Positions 1-12,443 are shown, counted from the stretch's first letter. The stretch: 64,000 nt of DNA from Amia ocellicauda (GCF_036373705.1 NC_089856.1:4241001-4305000), one strand, 5' to 3'. Notes: generated by a model from the sequence alone, not told the origin. A program made the numbers and translations.

Positions 1-299
1 ACATGAATCCCGCTTTCACTGCTGACAGGAATGCATGCTGTGGAAAGTTATAATCCGCTTTTCGGTTCTATATTCTGTCATGGCAGCCGACATCGTCACT
101 TACTAGTAACCCTAGGAGTAAGACACTGACACTGATCATATCGATGCACAAGTATCTTGATCGGTGCGAATCTAGGCTAACGTTACAACCCACACTACCG
201 AAACGCGTGGTTACGAAGAGCAGCAACACAGCGCATGAATTATGTATATTATACAAGAGGCGTGCGGACAAATCCAAGACCCCCAAAATAATTTGGACA

Positions 300-1260
300 C
301 AGAAAAGACGCGCCCCCTAAGCCCACAAACAGGGACAAATGCGCGCTGACGTCACCACTCCGCCATCTTCCCCCACAAAAACAATAAACAACACGAGAGG
401 CTGGGCAGGCCGCGGTACTCGGCGATATTAAGCGATATTCAGGCGGAACTATAAGGCCAAATGCTTCTGTAAAACCCGTGCGCAAACACACCCCCTGCCC
501 CGGCTCTCCCGCTCCTCGTGTGCGACTCCCACGAAGCCGCCATTTTGTTTGCACAACCTCGGCTGCAGCCCACTGCCCGTGCTAATCACATTGCAGGGGA
601 AAATGCCGGTTAGAATAGAAGCAATTTATTGTTAAGGTTTTGCAACCATTAACCGTCCAGGTAAAGTGCACCACTGAACCACTGGAGATGTGTTTATAAC
701 ATTAAAAGGAAATGCACGCTTCGTGTCCCGCAACCGCAGTGTAACCCGAGCTTTTCCAAACAAAAAATAAAATAGGCCTCACCCCTGCTTAACAACAACG
801 AGGCGGTTTGCCGCGGTGCAGAGGGAAATAAACACTCAACGACAATGCACCCTATGCATCCACCCAACGGGCATTTTTATTATTTGATCATCAATCACTG
901 AGCTCCCCCCACCTCCCTTCCCCCTGCCTACGGGTAAACAAAAAGCGAACGTGCGGTAGCCATATTCGTGATTGCTCGTCTACTTCAGCACCGCCGAGAT
1001 TCACCCAAATGGACCGCGGACCTATTCGTGCGCACATGTACGACAGATATAACTCCACTGCGCTCTTACCGTTACTGCGAAGTCCGCCACGCCAGCAGCC
1101 AATAACACACAAAGCACACGGAGCAACGAGTCCGCAGCGATCCGCGTCACCACGGATAAGCACGCACACACGTGACCGCGGCGCGACCAATCCCGTCGCA
1201 GCGCCGAGGCCCCGCCCCCCGGCGACGACGTGACGTCTCTGGATCTTCGCAAACCTGATT
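300..1260. promoter_or_regulatory. CpG-rich promoter-like island
   Basis: This stretch is far richer in CpG than the AT-rich DNA around it and holds two clusters of common vertebrate promoter motifs. The left cluster has a full CRE (TGACGTCA, 347-354) and two YY1-type sites (CCGCCATCTT at 360-369 and GCCGCCATTTTG at 536-547). Both YY1 sites read as AAGATGGCGG-like on the minus strand. The right cluster has two CCAAT boxes (about 1118 and 1187), a GC box (CCCGCCCCCC, 1211-1220) and a TGACGTC half-CRE (1231-1237). YY1 sites often lie just downstream of a start site on the sense strand, so a leftward gene leaving the window is likely (inference). No convincing first coding exon was seen, although open frames cross the GC-rich DNA. 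Confidence 0.55.
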
Positions 1261-3950
1261 CTCGAGAAGGAGCGCTTGAGCTGCGCGCTGCTGGCGACCG
1301 GACTGAAACCATGCACCCTCGAAAAGCATTGCTTACATGCCAAACCATATTGAAAATATAAAATGATCACACCAATTCAATATTATTTGGACGGGTTTCT
1401 AAATTAATAACTTATCTGTAATGTTGTACAGGCGAACTAGGCGATCACCTAGGGACCCAGAATATCAAAGCCCCCCTAAACTATGACATAAATAAAATAC
1501 TTTAAAACACAAAAGTGACCCGACCCGGCGGCGCACAGTGTGACACTACGAGCGGAGTGACTGATGTAGTTTTTACCTAAACCGTTTATTAGTAATTGCT
1601 GTTATTATGTGCACTATTACATGTGTATTTATTATTAAATCTGTTTCTCACAAGATGTACAGTGTATGTTCAAGTGCAATACATGTTCTGTGGTGTGCAC
1701 TATTTAAATATGGGTGTGTGTTTTAGTTTTACCGAAACATTTTTGTCTTTGCCATAAAGATGGGCACCATTAAAATGTATTGCAGCGAGGTGGGGGCCCA
1801 CAATCATATCTCGTCAATGGCCACCAAGAGGCTAGGGCCGGCGCTGTGCATGCATTTATCCCTAAGTTATATAAAGTGAAAAGGTGGAAAAACAAGTTGA
1901 TCACTTTCAAGACTAAAAAGAATGACAAAGGAGCTCAAACATTAAAAAAAATAGATTTACTTTTTTTGAACTCACACTTACTTTCTAGTGACCTAGATGC
2001 TGCGTACTATTCCTTATCACATTTGTGACAATTCACACTTCACAATGACTTAATTCGATCTGTATCTATACCATTGCTAATTATGCCTGTTTTGACTTGA
2101 CTGTACAAATATATATTGTGTGTACATATATAAGGCGTATATATTGTGACAACTCTACGATTAAAGGCTTTTGTTAATCATAAATAATTAAATAAATAAC
2201 ACATATAAAGAAAATAAAATATATAAAGAAAATAAACGTTTAAGTTAGATGGGATAAAACAAAAGTCATTTTAAGAAGATACATATTAGAATGATTTAGC
2301 TCCTCTGTTACTTGAAGCCTGTTTAAGGATGCCAAAGCAGCAACACATGCATATTATGAGGGAAACAATATGCAATGCACTTGGACAGGTTATATTTCAT
2401 CAAGATCTTATTGGGGATCCGATACACTGGGCCACGTACAACAGACAGGTGAAGTGCTGGTATGGTCACTCCAACCAAAAGGAGAGGGTGGACTCGAAAG
2501 AAACGGGAAACCTTGTGGAAAGTTTCACAGGACTGACAACTTTTCACAGGCTGACAAAAGATGACAGTATTGCGCATACATAAACAAACAAGAAAACCAC
2601 CACACGATCGGGACGTTTCAGAATGCCAATTTAAGCTCTCACAGTAAATGAAATGCTTCATTTTTCTTATTCTGTACCCTTGCGTGTTTGTCTTTTAAAA
2701 TATAGGGCAGGTACATGTAATGTGTCTATGTTATTTATTTTTTTAATATGACATTTGTGTATTTGTTCATGCATTTTGTTAAAAAAAAAGAAAAAAGGGT
2801 ACAATTCTGACGTTTCACTCACATACTTACCTGTGTGCGAATAAAGCCTTTACAAGCAACCTTACCTGTTGTGCACATACATGGTGTTTAGTTCAGGACC
2901 ATGGACAGGTACAGACGGCGAGAAAATATATACATCGAGTAACCGTCCTTACAAACCGTGCATGTACACATACAGCTCTGGGTGCTTGTTAAGATCATAC
3001 AACAACAACATCAACACAACTGGTTCACGGTGCTGATTTTAATTAATTATTATTGAGTACAAAGCTGTAACTGTACAACTGTACAAAGCACACGCTGAAT
3101 ACATTTAATTCACCAAGTGGAGCATATAACACGGTCAAGAAAGCAATTTCATACATAAAGCTCTCAAATCGCTTTACAGTATTGTCTCCCCATAGCGAGA
3201 GACGCAAGGAAACGTCTTCCAACAGTACTAACTACAATATCGATCATTATAAGAATAAAACACTTTTTTTTAAATTATTTACTTATTTTTCAAGTTTAAA
3301 AACGATAGTCACATACAAGTTTAGAGTGGCAATACACGTCGCTTTACAGTCCATATTGAAACAAACCACATAATATTACACAGTGGAAAATTAGACTTTC
3401 ACATTGCAAATACCAGTTGTAACAACAACAAAAACTAAATACATGTAACGTCTATTTGAAAAAGCTAAAAATATCGCGGTATTTCCGTTTACTTTGTCAC
3501 ATAAGTTATACTGTATATATGTATTATACAGATGTTTAAAAAATCACACTGTGAATTAAGTTTGGGAATTTGCGTTGCATGCTGTGGAGTATAAACTAGA
3601 ATATATAGGCAAGTATGTTCTGAATTGAGAAACCATCCACATGTGACTTCAAACAGCTGCAAGTTTACTTTACAATGTACTATTATGATTGTTGTCATTT
3701 TGCCTTTTCGTGTTATTACTTTTTCCTGTTGATGCTCAACAAGCAATACTTAGGTATTTTTTGATTAGTTGGTCATACTTTTATTTTTCTTGTTATGCTT
3801 CATAGATATGGTCAAACTTGTTGAATAGTAACAAGAATCCAGAGGATCTGTCATTCCGCTGTGACATTAAAGCACTAATTGTCTTTGTGCTGTTTCTGGG
3901 CGCTGGGAAAGTTAGGCTGTGTTTCTTTTGAGCTTTTCGTTGTATTTACA
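1261..3950. other. AT-rich stretch, no gene recognised
   Basis: Short open frames occur here but none shows a recognisable domain, splice pattern or biased composition. The DNA is AT-rich with short homopolymers. Nothing else was identified. Confidence 0.5.
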
Positions 3951-3956
3951 AAATAT

Positions 3957-3999
<43 letters not shown>

Positions 4000-4240
4000 C
4001 AGACACTCATATCTAGAGCGACTTACAGGATACTAGAACAAAACATAAGTGCAATATTGCAGTACAAAATTACAAATTAGGCAGAATAAAATAAACTGAA
4101 GCCTCTCTCCACAGTCTGGGATGTGCTCATGTATTTTCAATACACAACTACACAATCTGCGACAGGAGAGATGTGCACACAGGGATGTGGATTTATTGGA
4201 GCCCACCAGGAAGTGTGATATGTGACTTAGCAACTTAGAA
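3957..4240 (-). repeat. L2-like LINE tail relic plus a dispersed repeat
   Basis: A (TTTA)n run at about 3961-4001 is followed by a degraded form of the L2 tail seen better elsewhere in the window (CAGAC...GAGCGACTTACA), read on the minus strand. From about 4108 to 4190 the sequence matches 12353-12443 at roughly 85 percent by eye. Shared blocks include CACAGTCTGGGATGT and GATGTGCACACAGGGATG. The second part is therefore a dispersed repeat of unknown family. Confidence 0.5.
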
Positions 4241-4245
4241 AAAAG

Positions 4246-4923
4246 TGTTATGGATGGACGAATCTAAGTTTGAGGTGTTCGGATCACTAAGAAGAACATT
4301 CGTGAGACACAGACCAAATGAAAAAACCATCTGTCAAGCATGGTGGAGGCAATGTGATGGTCTGGGTATGCTTTGGTGGTGGTAAAGTGGGAGATTTGTA
4401 CAGGGTAAAAGGGATCTTGACGAAGGAAGGCTATCACTCCATTTTGCAGCGCCATGCCATACCCTGTGGATGGTGCTTGATTGGAGCCAATTTCCTCCTA
4501 CAACAGGACAATGACCCAAAGCACAGCTCCAAACTATGCAATAACTATTTAGGGAAGAAGCAGTCAGCTGGTATTCTGTCTATAATGGAGTGGCCAGCAC
4601 AGTCACTGGATCTCAACCTTATTGAGCTGCTGTGGGAGCAGCTTGACCGTATGATCAAGCCAATCCAACTTGTGGGATGAAATCTCTTCAGATTACCTCA
4701 ACAAACTGACAGCTAGAATGACAAAGGTCTGCAAGGCTGTAATTGCTGCAAATGGAAGATTTTTTGATGAAAGCAAAGTTTGAAGGATACAATTATTATT
4801 TCAATTAAAATCATTATTTCTAACCTTGTCAATGACTATATTTCCTATTCAAACTCATTTCATGTATGTTTTCATGGAAAACAAGGACATTTCTAAGTGA
4901 CCCCAAACTTTTGAATGGTAGTG
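4246..4923 (+). mobile_element. Tc1/mariner transposon relic, DD38E type
   Basis: This is the 3' part of a Tc1/mariner transposase. Recognisable pieces are WMDESKFEVFG (first catalytic Asp), VKHGGGNVMVW, QQDNDPKHSS (second Asp) and SLDLNLIELLW (Glu). By eye there are 38 residues between the second Asp and the Glu, the spacing reported for the Intruder (DD38E) group. The frame changes between the first piece and VKHGGG, at about 4315, so the copy is dead. The DNA-binding N-terminus is missing. The right end has a terminal-repeat-like sequence (CCCCAAACTTTTGAATGG) ending next to a TA. The matching left end was not found. Confidence 0.75.
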
Positions 4924-5215
4924 TATATCAGCATCAGCATCGGTAATGGTACTTATTTCCACATATCCAGAGATATTATGAGGTTTTTTTTTTTTTAAGT
5001 TACATTAAAGCTTATAAAATTAATGACAGAATGATTTAGGAATCTGAAGAGGAATCTTATGTGATATCAAGACAAACCTTCTGCTCTATTCTACCTTGAA
5101 GGAATAAATCTTGGACCAATCAAAATTTAACTTCCTCTTACAGGCTTCTAACTTAAGTTTAACATTTAAGATACTTCTTAATTTTACATTGTTTTCATCT
5201 AAATACTCAGATATA

Positions 5216-5640
5216 CAGACGGGTGACAAATTAAACGAAAAACCAACATAAAGTGTCTCAGTAAGGTGTTGGGCCACCATGAGCTGCCAGAACAGCTTCA
5301 ATGCTCTTAGCACAGATTTCTTGAGTCTCTGGAACTCAACTGGAAGGATGGAACACCATTCCTCCAAAAGATATTCTCTCATTTGGTGTTTTGATGATGG
5401 TGGTGGTCCAAAATCTCCAATAGGTGTTCAATTGTGTTGAGATCTGGTGACTGCAATAGCCATAGCATATGATTCACATAATTTTCATACTCATCAAAGC
5501 ATTCATTGAGCCCTCATGCCCTGTGGATGGGGCATTGTCATCCTGGAAGAGACCACTCCCATCAGGATAGAAATGTTTCACCATAGGATAAAAAGAAGAC
5601 AAATCTAGAGCCCTATGTATGGTATTTAGTGATGTGAATT
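5216..5640 (-). mobile_element. Second Tc1-type transposase relic
   Basis: Read on the minus strand, this holds the C-terminal half of a different Tc1-like transposase. It contains GLFQDDNAP (second Asp), then after one frameshift NHMLWLLQSPDLNTIEHL, and finally GGPTPY just before the stop. The low-coordinate end starts CAGACGGGTGACAAATT directly after a TA, as expected for a terminal repeat. The other end and the DNA-binding part are not visible beyond about 5640. The protein differs clearly from the DD38E relic just upstream and from the two copies at 9.9 and 29.9 kb. Confidence 0.65.
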
Positions 5641-7393
5641 TTCCAATCTATTTTCTTTCTCTGTACAGGTCTATATGTTAACTGGTACTATGACACATTG
5701 AAGGTGCACAGGAAACGGGTAAGAACTGAACTTTAAAATGTGAAATTAAGTCACCGAAAGTTTGCTTGTAAAATTAAGTCATTAATCAGCATTGAACTGT
5801 TTCTCTGGGTCGTCAAAGGTAAGTGCGTTCAAAATCAAATTGAAATTATGGTAATATCATTTGGCCCTTTTTGTAAATATAGGTATTGCAAGGTAATAAG
5901 CCTCCAAGGGGTAATAAGCCTACCCTCATTCATTTAATTTTCAAACATTAGATTGTGCTACATTTCATGTTAGCTCATTTCTGTGTCCACTGGAACAACT
6001 ACAAACCTCCACGCTAGAGAATATAAACTGTTTTGGAGTAAGTTTGTATAACTTTTTGGCTTTGAAAAAAATGATAGAGGTTCATGAATACTTTCTGATT
6101 ATTTTGGAAAATGTATTATTGTAATAGTAAAGCCTTATGAGTATAAATCCAACAGTTTAACACCAGGTGTTATCAGGTGTTTCTTAGGCCAAACATGTGA
6201 CATGTATAGCTGCCCCCTCTATTGGGGAAGAAGCCCCAGGGGCATCTTGCCCAGTCACGTATTCTGACCTAGTTCTGAGCTTTTTAATTCATAAATAAAA
6301 TCTGTGGTTTTAACACAGCCTGATTTTTCAAAAGAGGCAAAACGAGAACTGCGTTGTAAAGTAATTTCTAAGACTTTGAAGAATGTCTATCAACTACTTT
6401 TGAGCACAAATAGCACATACACTTACGTGACCTTTTCTACTATATGAAAACCCAGTTCAAATTTTGCCCCATTTGAAAATGTGACTTAAAAAAATAAAAT
6501 AATTCTGTTTAATTAATAATTAATTGAAAATTGGTAAAAATAAATAAATAATAAATGTTTAGTTCTGTCAAATATTGTGTAGTTGTTAAATGTTATGAAG
6601 TTCTGTTAAATGTGTAGTTCTGATTTAGTGAATATTTGTGATTTGTTACTTTTTCATGGCACTGTGTTTTGTTATTTAAGGTAAGACATTGTTTTACAAA
6701 GATTTAATTTGGGACAGGATATACCCCAGGGAGGATTTTGCCCCACACTAGGGGGCATCTTCCTAGAGAGTCATATAATTTAAGATTGCCTTCATGTGTG
6801 GGAATAAAACAAAATCTCTATTAAGGGGGGCATTGTCCTCCATGTTACCTACATATTTTATCTGATCTAAAATCTGTAATATTAAGTGTGGCGTACAAAG
6901 ACAGAATTATATAAAGGCAAGCTTAAAAAAATGTAGTAATGTGTCTAATGTGGGATCGCTCACAATAAAATAAAAACTGTAGCTAAGTAACAGAAGTGTG
7001 TGTACTGATACAGATACATATTAAAGTGTAGTTATTAATAACTTTTATGTCTTATAAGCAAACTCCAACTCATTCTCTGTTCTGAATCAAATGGTTCTTT
7101 TCTAGATAAGTAATTTGTCCAGCAACACCCCCAAAAACACTTGTATAATCTCTGTAAAAGCAAGAGATGTTTGGAATGGCAGCTCACACTGCAGGGCTCT
7201 GAAGCCCATTGCTGAGGTACTGTGCCCTGAAGCCCAGGCTGTTGAGATTAACAGGCATTCCACACTGGGCAAGGGAAACACCTGTCAAGAACTACATTGA
7301 AAAGCTAGCAGAACTAGGCTGCATTATTCATGCGTTTGCACTGTAGTAACTCTCTTTTCTCAACCTTTTTGTATGAGGGACATACATGTTAAG
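5641..7393. other. Intergenic stretch, no gene recognised
   Basis: AT-rich DNA with no supported gene. GC-rich islets at about 6210-6250 and 6720-6780 share GGGGCATCTT / GGGGGCATCTT and TTGCCC motifs and may be parts of an old repeat. No terminal repeats were found. Confidence 0.4.
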
Positions 7394-7705
7394 GTCTTGA
7401 CTCTGAGAATCACTGCTCTGCATGGAAACAATATCCAAATTTACTGCCAGTTTGACACCTCAGAGAGGAGTAGAGACATTTCTGTTGAAATGTAAACATT
7501 CATTTGTATGTCAGTGACCCAGAGCTCTCCAGATACCAAGACCACAGTTACACTGGAAGGACCAGGATGTTCTCTGATGCTGTTGCTAAGGGAAACACAT
7601 CACTGGTTCTCTCCAATGTGCAGGTGACTGATGATGGAGAGTATATTTGTCTCGTAGTGATCAGGGATATTGCCAGAAGGGACACCTCACTAGTGTCAGT
7701 ACTGG
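7394..7705 (+). pseudogene. Ig V-set (B7/butyrophilin-like) exon, disrupted
   Basis: Translation gives the two halves of an Ig V-set domain. The first half is VLTLRITALHG...IQIYCQFDT, with the first disulfide Cys. The second is HSYTGRTRMFSDAVAKGN, SLVLSNVQVTDDGEYIC and SLVSVLG, with the second Cys in the DDGEYxC motif. This pattern is typical of B7-family and butyrophilin-like receptors. The exon is flanked by an acceptor-like AG and a good donor (G|GTAGGT at 7705/7706). An in-frame TAA lies at 7493-7495, and the second half is in a different frame, so the exon is broken. No neighbouring leader, second Ig or membrane exon was found. The 3' half and following intron recur at 29.5 kb. Confidence 0.65.
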
Positions 7706-7994
7706 GTAGGTGATCTTCAGCTCCTTTTCCTCCTGCTTTTGTGACTTTGCAAGGTGCATAACCAGAGCATAACAGACTTGTTGCTCAAGATTATGCAGTT
7801 ACACAGGCAATCTGTTGAGAACACAACAGAAACAGTTGGACAAATCATAATAAGCTTAATTTAAAGAACTGGCCATCCCAATACAAAATTATAAATCAAA
7901 TATAAGAAACCAGCCAATCACAAAGCAGCATTGCCCAACCGTCCTTTATCTTTTATCTTGTGTATAAATGTCATCCAGTGCAGAGAACTATCAG

Positions 7995-7998
<4 letters not shown>

Positions 7999-8031
<33 letters not shown>
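7999..8031. repeat. (TA)n microsatellite
   Basis: An uninterrupted alternating TA run of about 32 bases. Confidence 0.9.
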
Positions 8032-8034
<3 letters not shown>

Positions 8035-9732
8035 TAGTTTATCTTTTTTTATAAATGTCACACAAACAGCATTACAGACGAAAAATCACCAAGAGGTCTG
8101 CAGCCCCAAGTTTTAAGTTGTTAATTTCCAAACTTCACCCAGAACAGCCAAGGCTTTTTTTCTACAGCTTACATGAAAAACAATATGGGATGACATCTGG
8201 TACAGGAAGCATCCCATCGGTGAAAGTTTAATTGCCAATTTTATTAAAACAATCTCAGTAGAAGCTGCTCTTTCCACAACATACAACAATCAGGGTGTTC
8301 GTGGCACTTGTTGCCAAGTTTTAAGTGATGCTGGAGTTGACGACAAGCACATTATTTCAGTTTCTGTACTCAAGAGCAGACTCATGGCCCTATTCATCAA
8401 ACTGTTTAAAGATTTTTTTGCAGCAATTCCTTGCTTACACCTTTTCCTGAAATCAGGAGAGAATAATTAAACTTGCAGTTCAAAATAGCAACAGTCCTAA
8501 CTGGTTGGGGAGGTTAAGGAAAGACATTATTGGCTTAAAGATTCTTAGACAGATTTGCCTTTTCTGACCCTTATTATGCTGTTGTATGTGGAGGATAATG
8601 TGTGCCTAAATAAAAAAATATATATATATAAAATACGAAATAAAGAAATAAACATAAATAAATAAATATTTAAATACAAAGGTAAATAAATAGAAATGTA
8701 TTTATCTAATTATGTATCTATTTTAGGCTATATTTTTTCATTTATTTTGTATTTTATTTATTTATTTGATATTATATTTATGTATGTATTTATACATTTT
8801 GTAACAAATTATCCTACATAGTGGTATAGCTAAGGTCATATGCTGTGAGGGCTACCATTGGAAATTTCCACCCCCTGCTAATGCCACAGCCCCTTCCGTG
8901 TTTTGTCCGTGTTAAGGACAGTGGTGTTAAACTCAGAAAGAAAAAACGTCCTTTTTTGCACCTGAAATGTTTGATGAATCACTCCCCTTTCCCTACTTGC
9001 ATAGGTACATGATATGCTAATTAGGAAACTGTGTTTTTAGGATTTGTCGTATCATGGAAAACAGTCACTTTTTGACATGTTATGATGTCACTCAGTTGTC
9101 AGGGAAGACTAAATCCACAGTTGACGAATCACAAACAGTTCTTAAACCGTTCTTAATCTGTACATAATAATAATTTTTAAAACTGACACTGATGGATAGG
9201 GCCCCTCAGTCTCAAGCATTATGTGACAAATCCAGATGAAGTACAAAACAGGAGTTCAATCCATTTCTTCAGGCAAATCTTTAGGAAAAAGCCCCCATGT
9301 CACTTCTTTCCACTTGGTCATGTGTGTTGTTTGCAGATGTTGGTCCAAATGCCTGTGGACCAAAACAGGCATAGTCTGGGAGAGCCCATAGCCTTAGTAT
9401 AAATAACGCGTTTGTGCTGCATCATCTCAAGGAAAAAAAGCTGCTCTCCACAGTAAAATACAATAATTCTGCTTAGCCAGAACTGAAAGGAGCACACCAA
9501 CATTTCAGCCAAAAAGCCTTCATTAGGCCAAAATGTTGGTGACACCATGATGTAGGCTTTTTGGCCGAAATTTTGAATTAGGTTTTTGCTTAATAAAATT
9601 TATTTTATTTTGGAGTGTGCAGCTTTCTTTTTTCTTTTATTGATTGGGACATTGTTCCATTAGCTTGCACCTCCAAAATGGTTGGTGTTGCAAAATTTGC
9701 CTAAAGTTGTCATGCTGCACTAGGCCCAAAAC
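8032..9732. other. Intergenic stretch with AT-rich low complexity
   Basis: No gene seen. About 8610-8815 is rich in TAAA/TTTA with loose inverted symmetry (AAATAAATAAAT on the left, ATTTATTTATTT on the right). Near 9500-9577 a short inverted pair (ATTTCAGCCAAAAAGCC / GGCTTTTTGGCCGAAAT) could form a small hairpin. Confidence 0.4.
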
Positions 9733-11190
9733 CAAGCCAATTGTCATTTAGAGATATCTCAAAATACAATTTTAGATATCTTAAATTGAGCTGCAGATAT
9801 CACAAACAAACTCCATTTTGAGATATCTCAAATACAATTTGAAATATCTCAAGATACACTCACCTAAAGGATTATTAGGAACACCTGTTCAATTTCTCAT
9901 TAATGCAATTATCTAACCAACCAATCACATGGCAGTTCCTTCAATGCATTTAGGGGTGTGGTCCTGGTCAAGACAATCTCCTGAACTCCAAACTGAATGT
10001 CTGAATGGGAAAGAAAGGTGATTTAAGCAATTTTGAGCGTGGCATGGTTGTTGGTGCCAGACGGGCCGGTCTGAGTATTTCACAATCTGCTCAGTTACTG
10101 GGATTTTCACGCACAACCATTTCTAGGGTTTACAAAGAATGGTGTGAAAAGGGAAAAACATCCAGTATGCAGCAGTCCTGTGGGCGAAAATGCCTTGTTG
10201 ATGCTAGAGGTCAGAGGAGAATGGGCCGACTGATTCAAGCTGATAGAAGAGCAACTTTGACTGAAATAACCACTCGTTACAACCGAGGTATGCAGCAAAG
10301 CATTTGTGAAGCCACAACACGTACAACCTTGAGGCGGATGGGCTACAACAGCAGAAGACCCCACCGGGTACCACTCATCTCCACTAAAATAGGAAAAAGA
10401 GGCTACAATTTGCACAAGCTCACCAAAATTGGACAGTTGAAGACTGGAAAAATGTTGCCTGGTCTGATGAGTCTCGATTTCTGTTGAGACATTCAGATGG
10501 TAGAGTCAGAATTTGGCGTAAACAGAATGAGAACATGGATCCATCATGCCTTGTTACCACTGTGCAGGCTGGTGGTGGTGGTGTAATGGTGTGGGGGATG
10601 TTTTCTTGGCACACTTTAAGCCCCTTAGTGCCAATTGTGCATCGTTTAAATGCCACGGCCTACCTGAGCATTGTTTCTGACCATGTCCATCCCTTTATGA
10701 CCACCATGTACCCATCCTCTGATGGCTACTTCCAGCAGGATAATGCACCATGTCACAAAGGTCGAATCATTTCAAATTGGTTTCTTGAACATGACAATGA
10801 GTTCACTGTACTAAACTGGCCCCCACAGTCACCAGATCTCAACCCAATAGAGCATCTTTGGGATGTGGTGGAACGGGAGCTTCGTGCCCTGGATGTGCAT
10901 CCCACAAATCTCCATCAACTGCAAGATGCTATCCTATCAATATGGGCCAACATTTCTAAAGAATGCTTTCAGCACCTTGTTGAATCAATGCCACATAGAA
11001 TTAAGGCAGTTCTGAAGGCGAAAGGGGGTCAAACACAGTACTAGTATGGTGTTCCTAATAATCCTTTAGGTGAGTGTATATCGAATTGTATTTGAGATAT
11101 CTTGAAATGGAGTTAGTTAGAGATATCTGCAATTAAATTTAAGATATCTTAAATGTTAGAAATCGCTAAATGACAATTTGGCTTGCCATC
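9733..11190. repeat. Palindromic MITE-like repeat split by a Tc1 copy
   Basis: The left flank (about 9733-9856) and right flank (about 11077-11190) of the Tc1 element are inverted copies of each other. Shared blocks are AATTGTCATTTAG, AGATATCTTAAATT, TGCAGATATC, AACTCCATTT and GATATCTCAAATACAATT. Each arm also carries several copies of the self-complementary unit GAGATATCTC or AGATATCTT. Removing the transposon and one TA leaves a hairpin of about 235 bp. It encodes no protein and is probably a non-autonomous DNA element of unknown family. Confidence 0.7.
9857..11076 (+). mobile_element. Tc1/mariner transposon, DD36E type, copy 1
   Basis: A near full-length 1220 bp element with inverted ends (CACTCACCTAAAGGATTATT and its complement) flanked by TA on both sides (9855-9856, 11077-11078). 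The transposase starts at 10005. It has the helix-turn-helix pair (SISQSAQLLGFSRTTISRVY) and catalytic motifs WSDESRF, QQDNAPCH and SPDLNPIEHLW. By eye 36 residues separate the second Asp from the Glu, the spacing of the Incomer (DD36E) group. A one-base deletion at about 10386, relative to the copy at 29.9 kb, shifts the frame. The second half stays open to the stop at 11042-11044. The copy is therefore recent but inactive. Confidence 0.9.
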
Positions 11191-11644
11191 AAAACTTCAG
11201 CTGATGTGGCCATCGCACTTTGTCCAGTCACTGTCAGTTCAACGTAGTAATTAAAATATCCCAAAATACATGATTAGCAAACAATACTGTTAAGTTACTG
11301 TCAATTCTGTAATTCCACAATAATTCACCTTGATGCATTATAATTATGAAACCTTTTAATACGTATTGACTGGCCTCTGCTAATAAGAACAAATACAAAA
11401 TACAAATACATATATCGACCTAGAAAAAACTAAATCGGTAAGGATATTTTCCCTGACAGTGTCCCACACAGGTTTCAGCTTATTTTATTCTGCCATTAAT
11501 ATTAATATTATGTTGTGGCGATGCAGGCAGTCACATGACTTTTCTCACAACTTTGATTTATTAAATCATTGTATTTAATTTAGAAATACAAAGATGGTGT
11601 ATGTAGCAAATGAATGTAGTTTTAAAACTGTATTTTTGTAATGT
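11191..11644. other. Intergenic stretch, nothing recognised
   Basis: AT-rich sequence after the palindromic repeat; no coding or repeat structure identified. Confidence 0.4.
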
Positions 11645-12110
11645 CGGGGGAGTCGCTGGGAGTGGTGAACCCAAGCACAGAGCAAAGGGAAAACCAAGGA
11701 ACAGGCAGATGATAGGGGGCCAGCATACAGGTATATCAGGGAGATCCAAAAGGCGAGGTCAGATAAACAAGCAAAGAGTCAATGGAGTGAACAAGCAGAA
11801 CAGGGGATCCAGGACATAAGTCAAAAGGGAAAGCTAAGGTCGGAAACACTATTAGACTAACACTGAAAAAAAGGCTCGGGATTGTCATTAGAAACAGTAG
11901 GCAAAACTTTGCACCAGACTGAAGGAACAAAGGGGTACACATAGAGAGATAATAAACAGGAGAAATGAGGAGCAGGTGAGAAAGCTAACCAGGAGACAAG
12001 GTGTGATAAGTAAATAATGAGGTGAAGAGAGACAAAGAACAGGGAAAGCAGAAGTTGGAGCAAAGGCGTCCTCTGGTGGTGATCAAGAGGGTTGAGAGGT
12101 AGACATGACA
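11645..12110 (-). mobile_element. LTR-like or other non-coding element
   Basis: This GA-rich block has TG at one end (TGTCGGGG) and CA at the other (GACATGACA). Its general layout resembles the solo LTR at 14.8 kb. No matching target-site duplication was found, so the assignment is weak. Confidence 0.3.
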
Positions 12111-12352
12111 AGTGTGACTATGTTCTAACACTCAGACATTTAAAACTGATAGGCTTACCTGTCTTATCATTAGTTCACAGTGAAAATGGTCAGATAACAT
12201 TGTCAATTAGCATGGATGTAGGTTTAGTGAGGAAAAGCAAAGAGAACTGACATTAAAACCTGCTTTACTGATTCTGTTTTTCCAGGCTCATACCCCCTTG
12301 TTTTGCCGACAAAGAAGAATCTTCAAATCAGCTGACAAGATGGCAGATTATT

Positions 12353-12443
12353 TCCACAGTCTGGGATGTACTCATGCATTTTCAGTACACAACTACACAA
12401 TGCACAACTCTATGAGATGTGCACACAGGGATGAGGATTTCCT
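12353..12443. repeat. Dispersed repeat shared with 4108-4190
   Basis: Matches 4108-4190 in the same orientation at roughly 85 percent by eye, with the blocks CACAGTCTGGGATGT, TACACAACTACACAAT and GATGTGCACACAGGGATG. Family unknown. The rest of the DNA to about 13.4 kb shows no recognisable gene. Confidence 0.6.

Noticed and set aside
249..1370. Several long open frames on both strands in the CpG island
   Set aside because: Open frames arise easily in GC-rich DNA with few stops; the translations are low in complexity and show no domain, and promoter motifs explain the region better.
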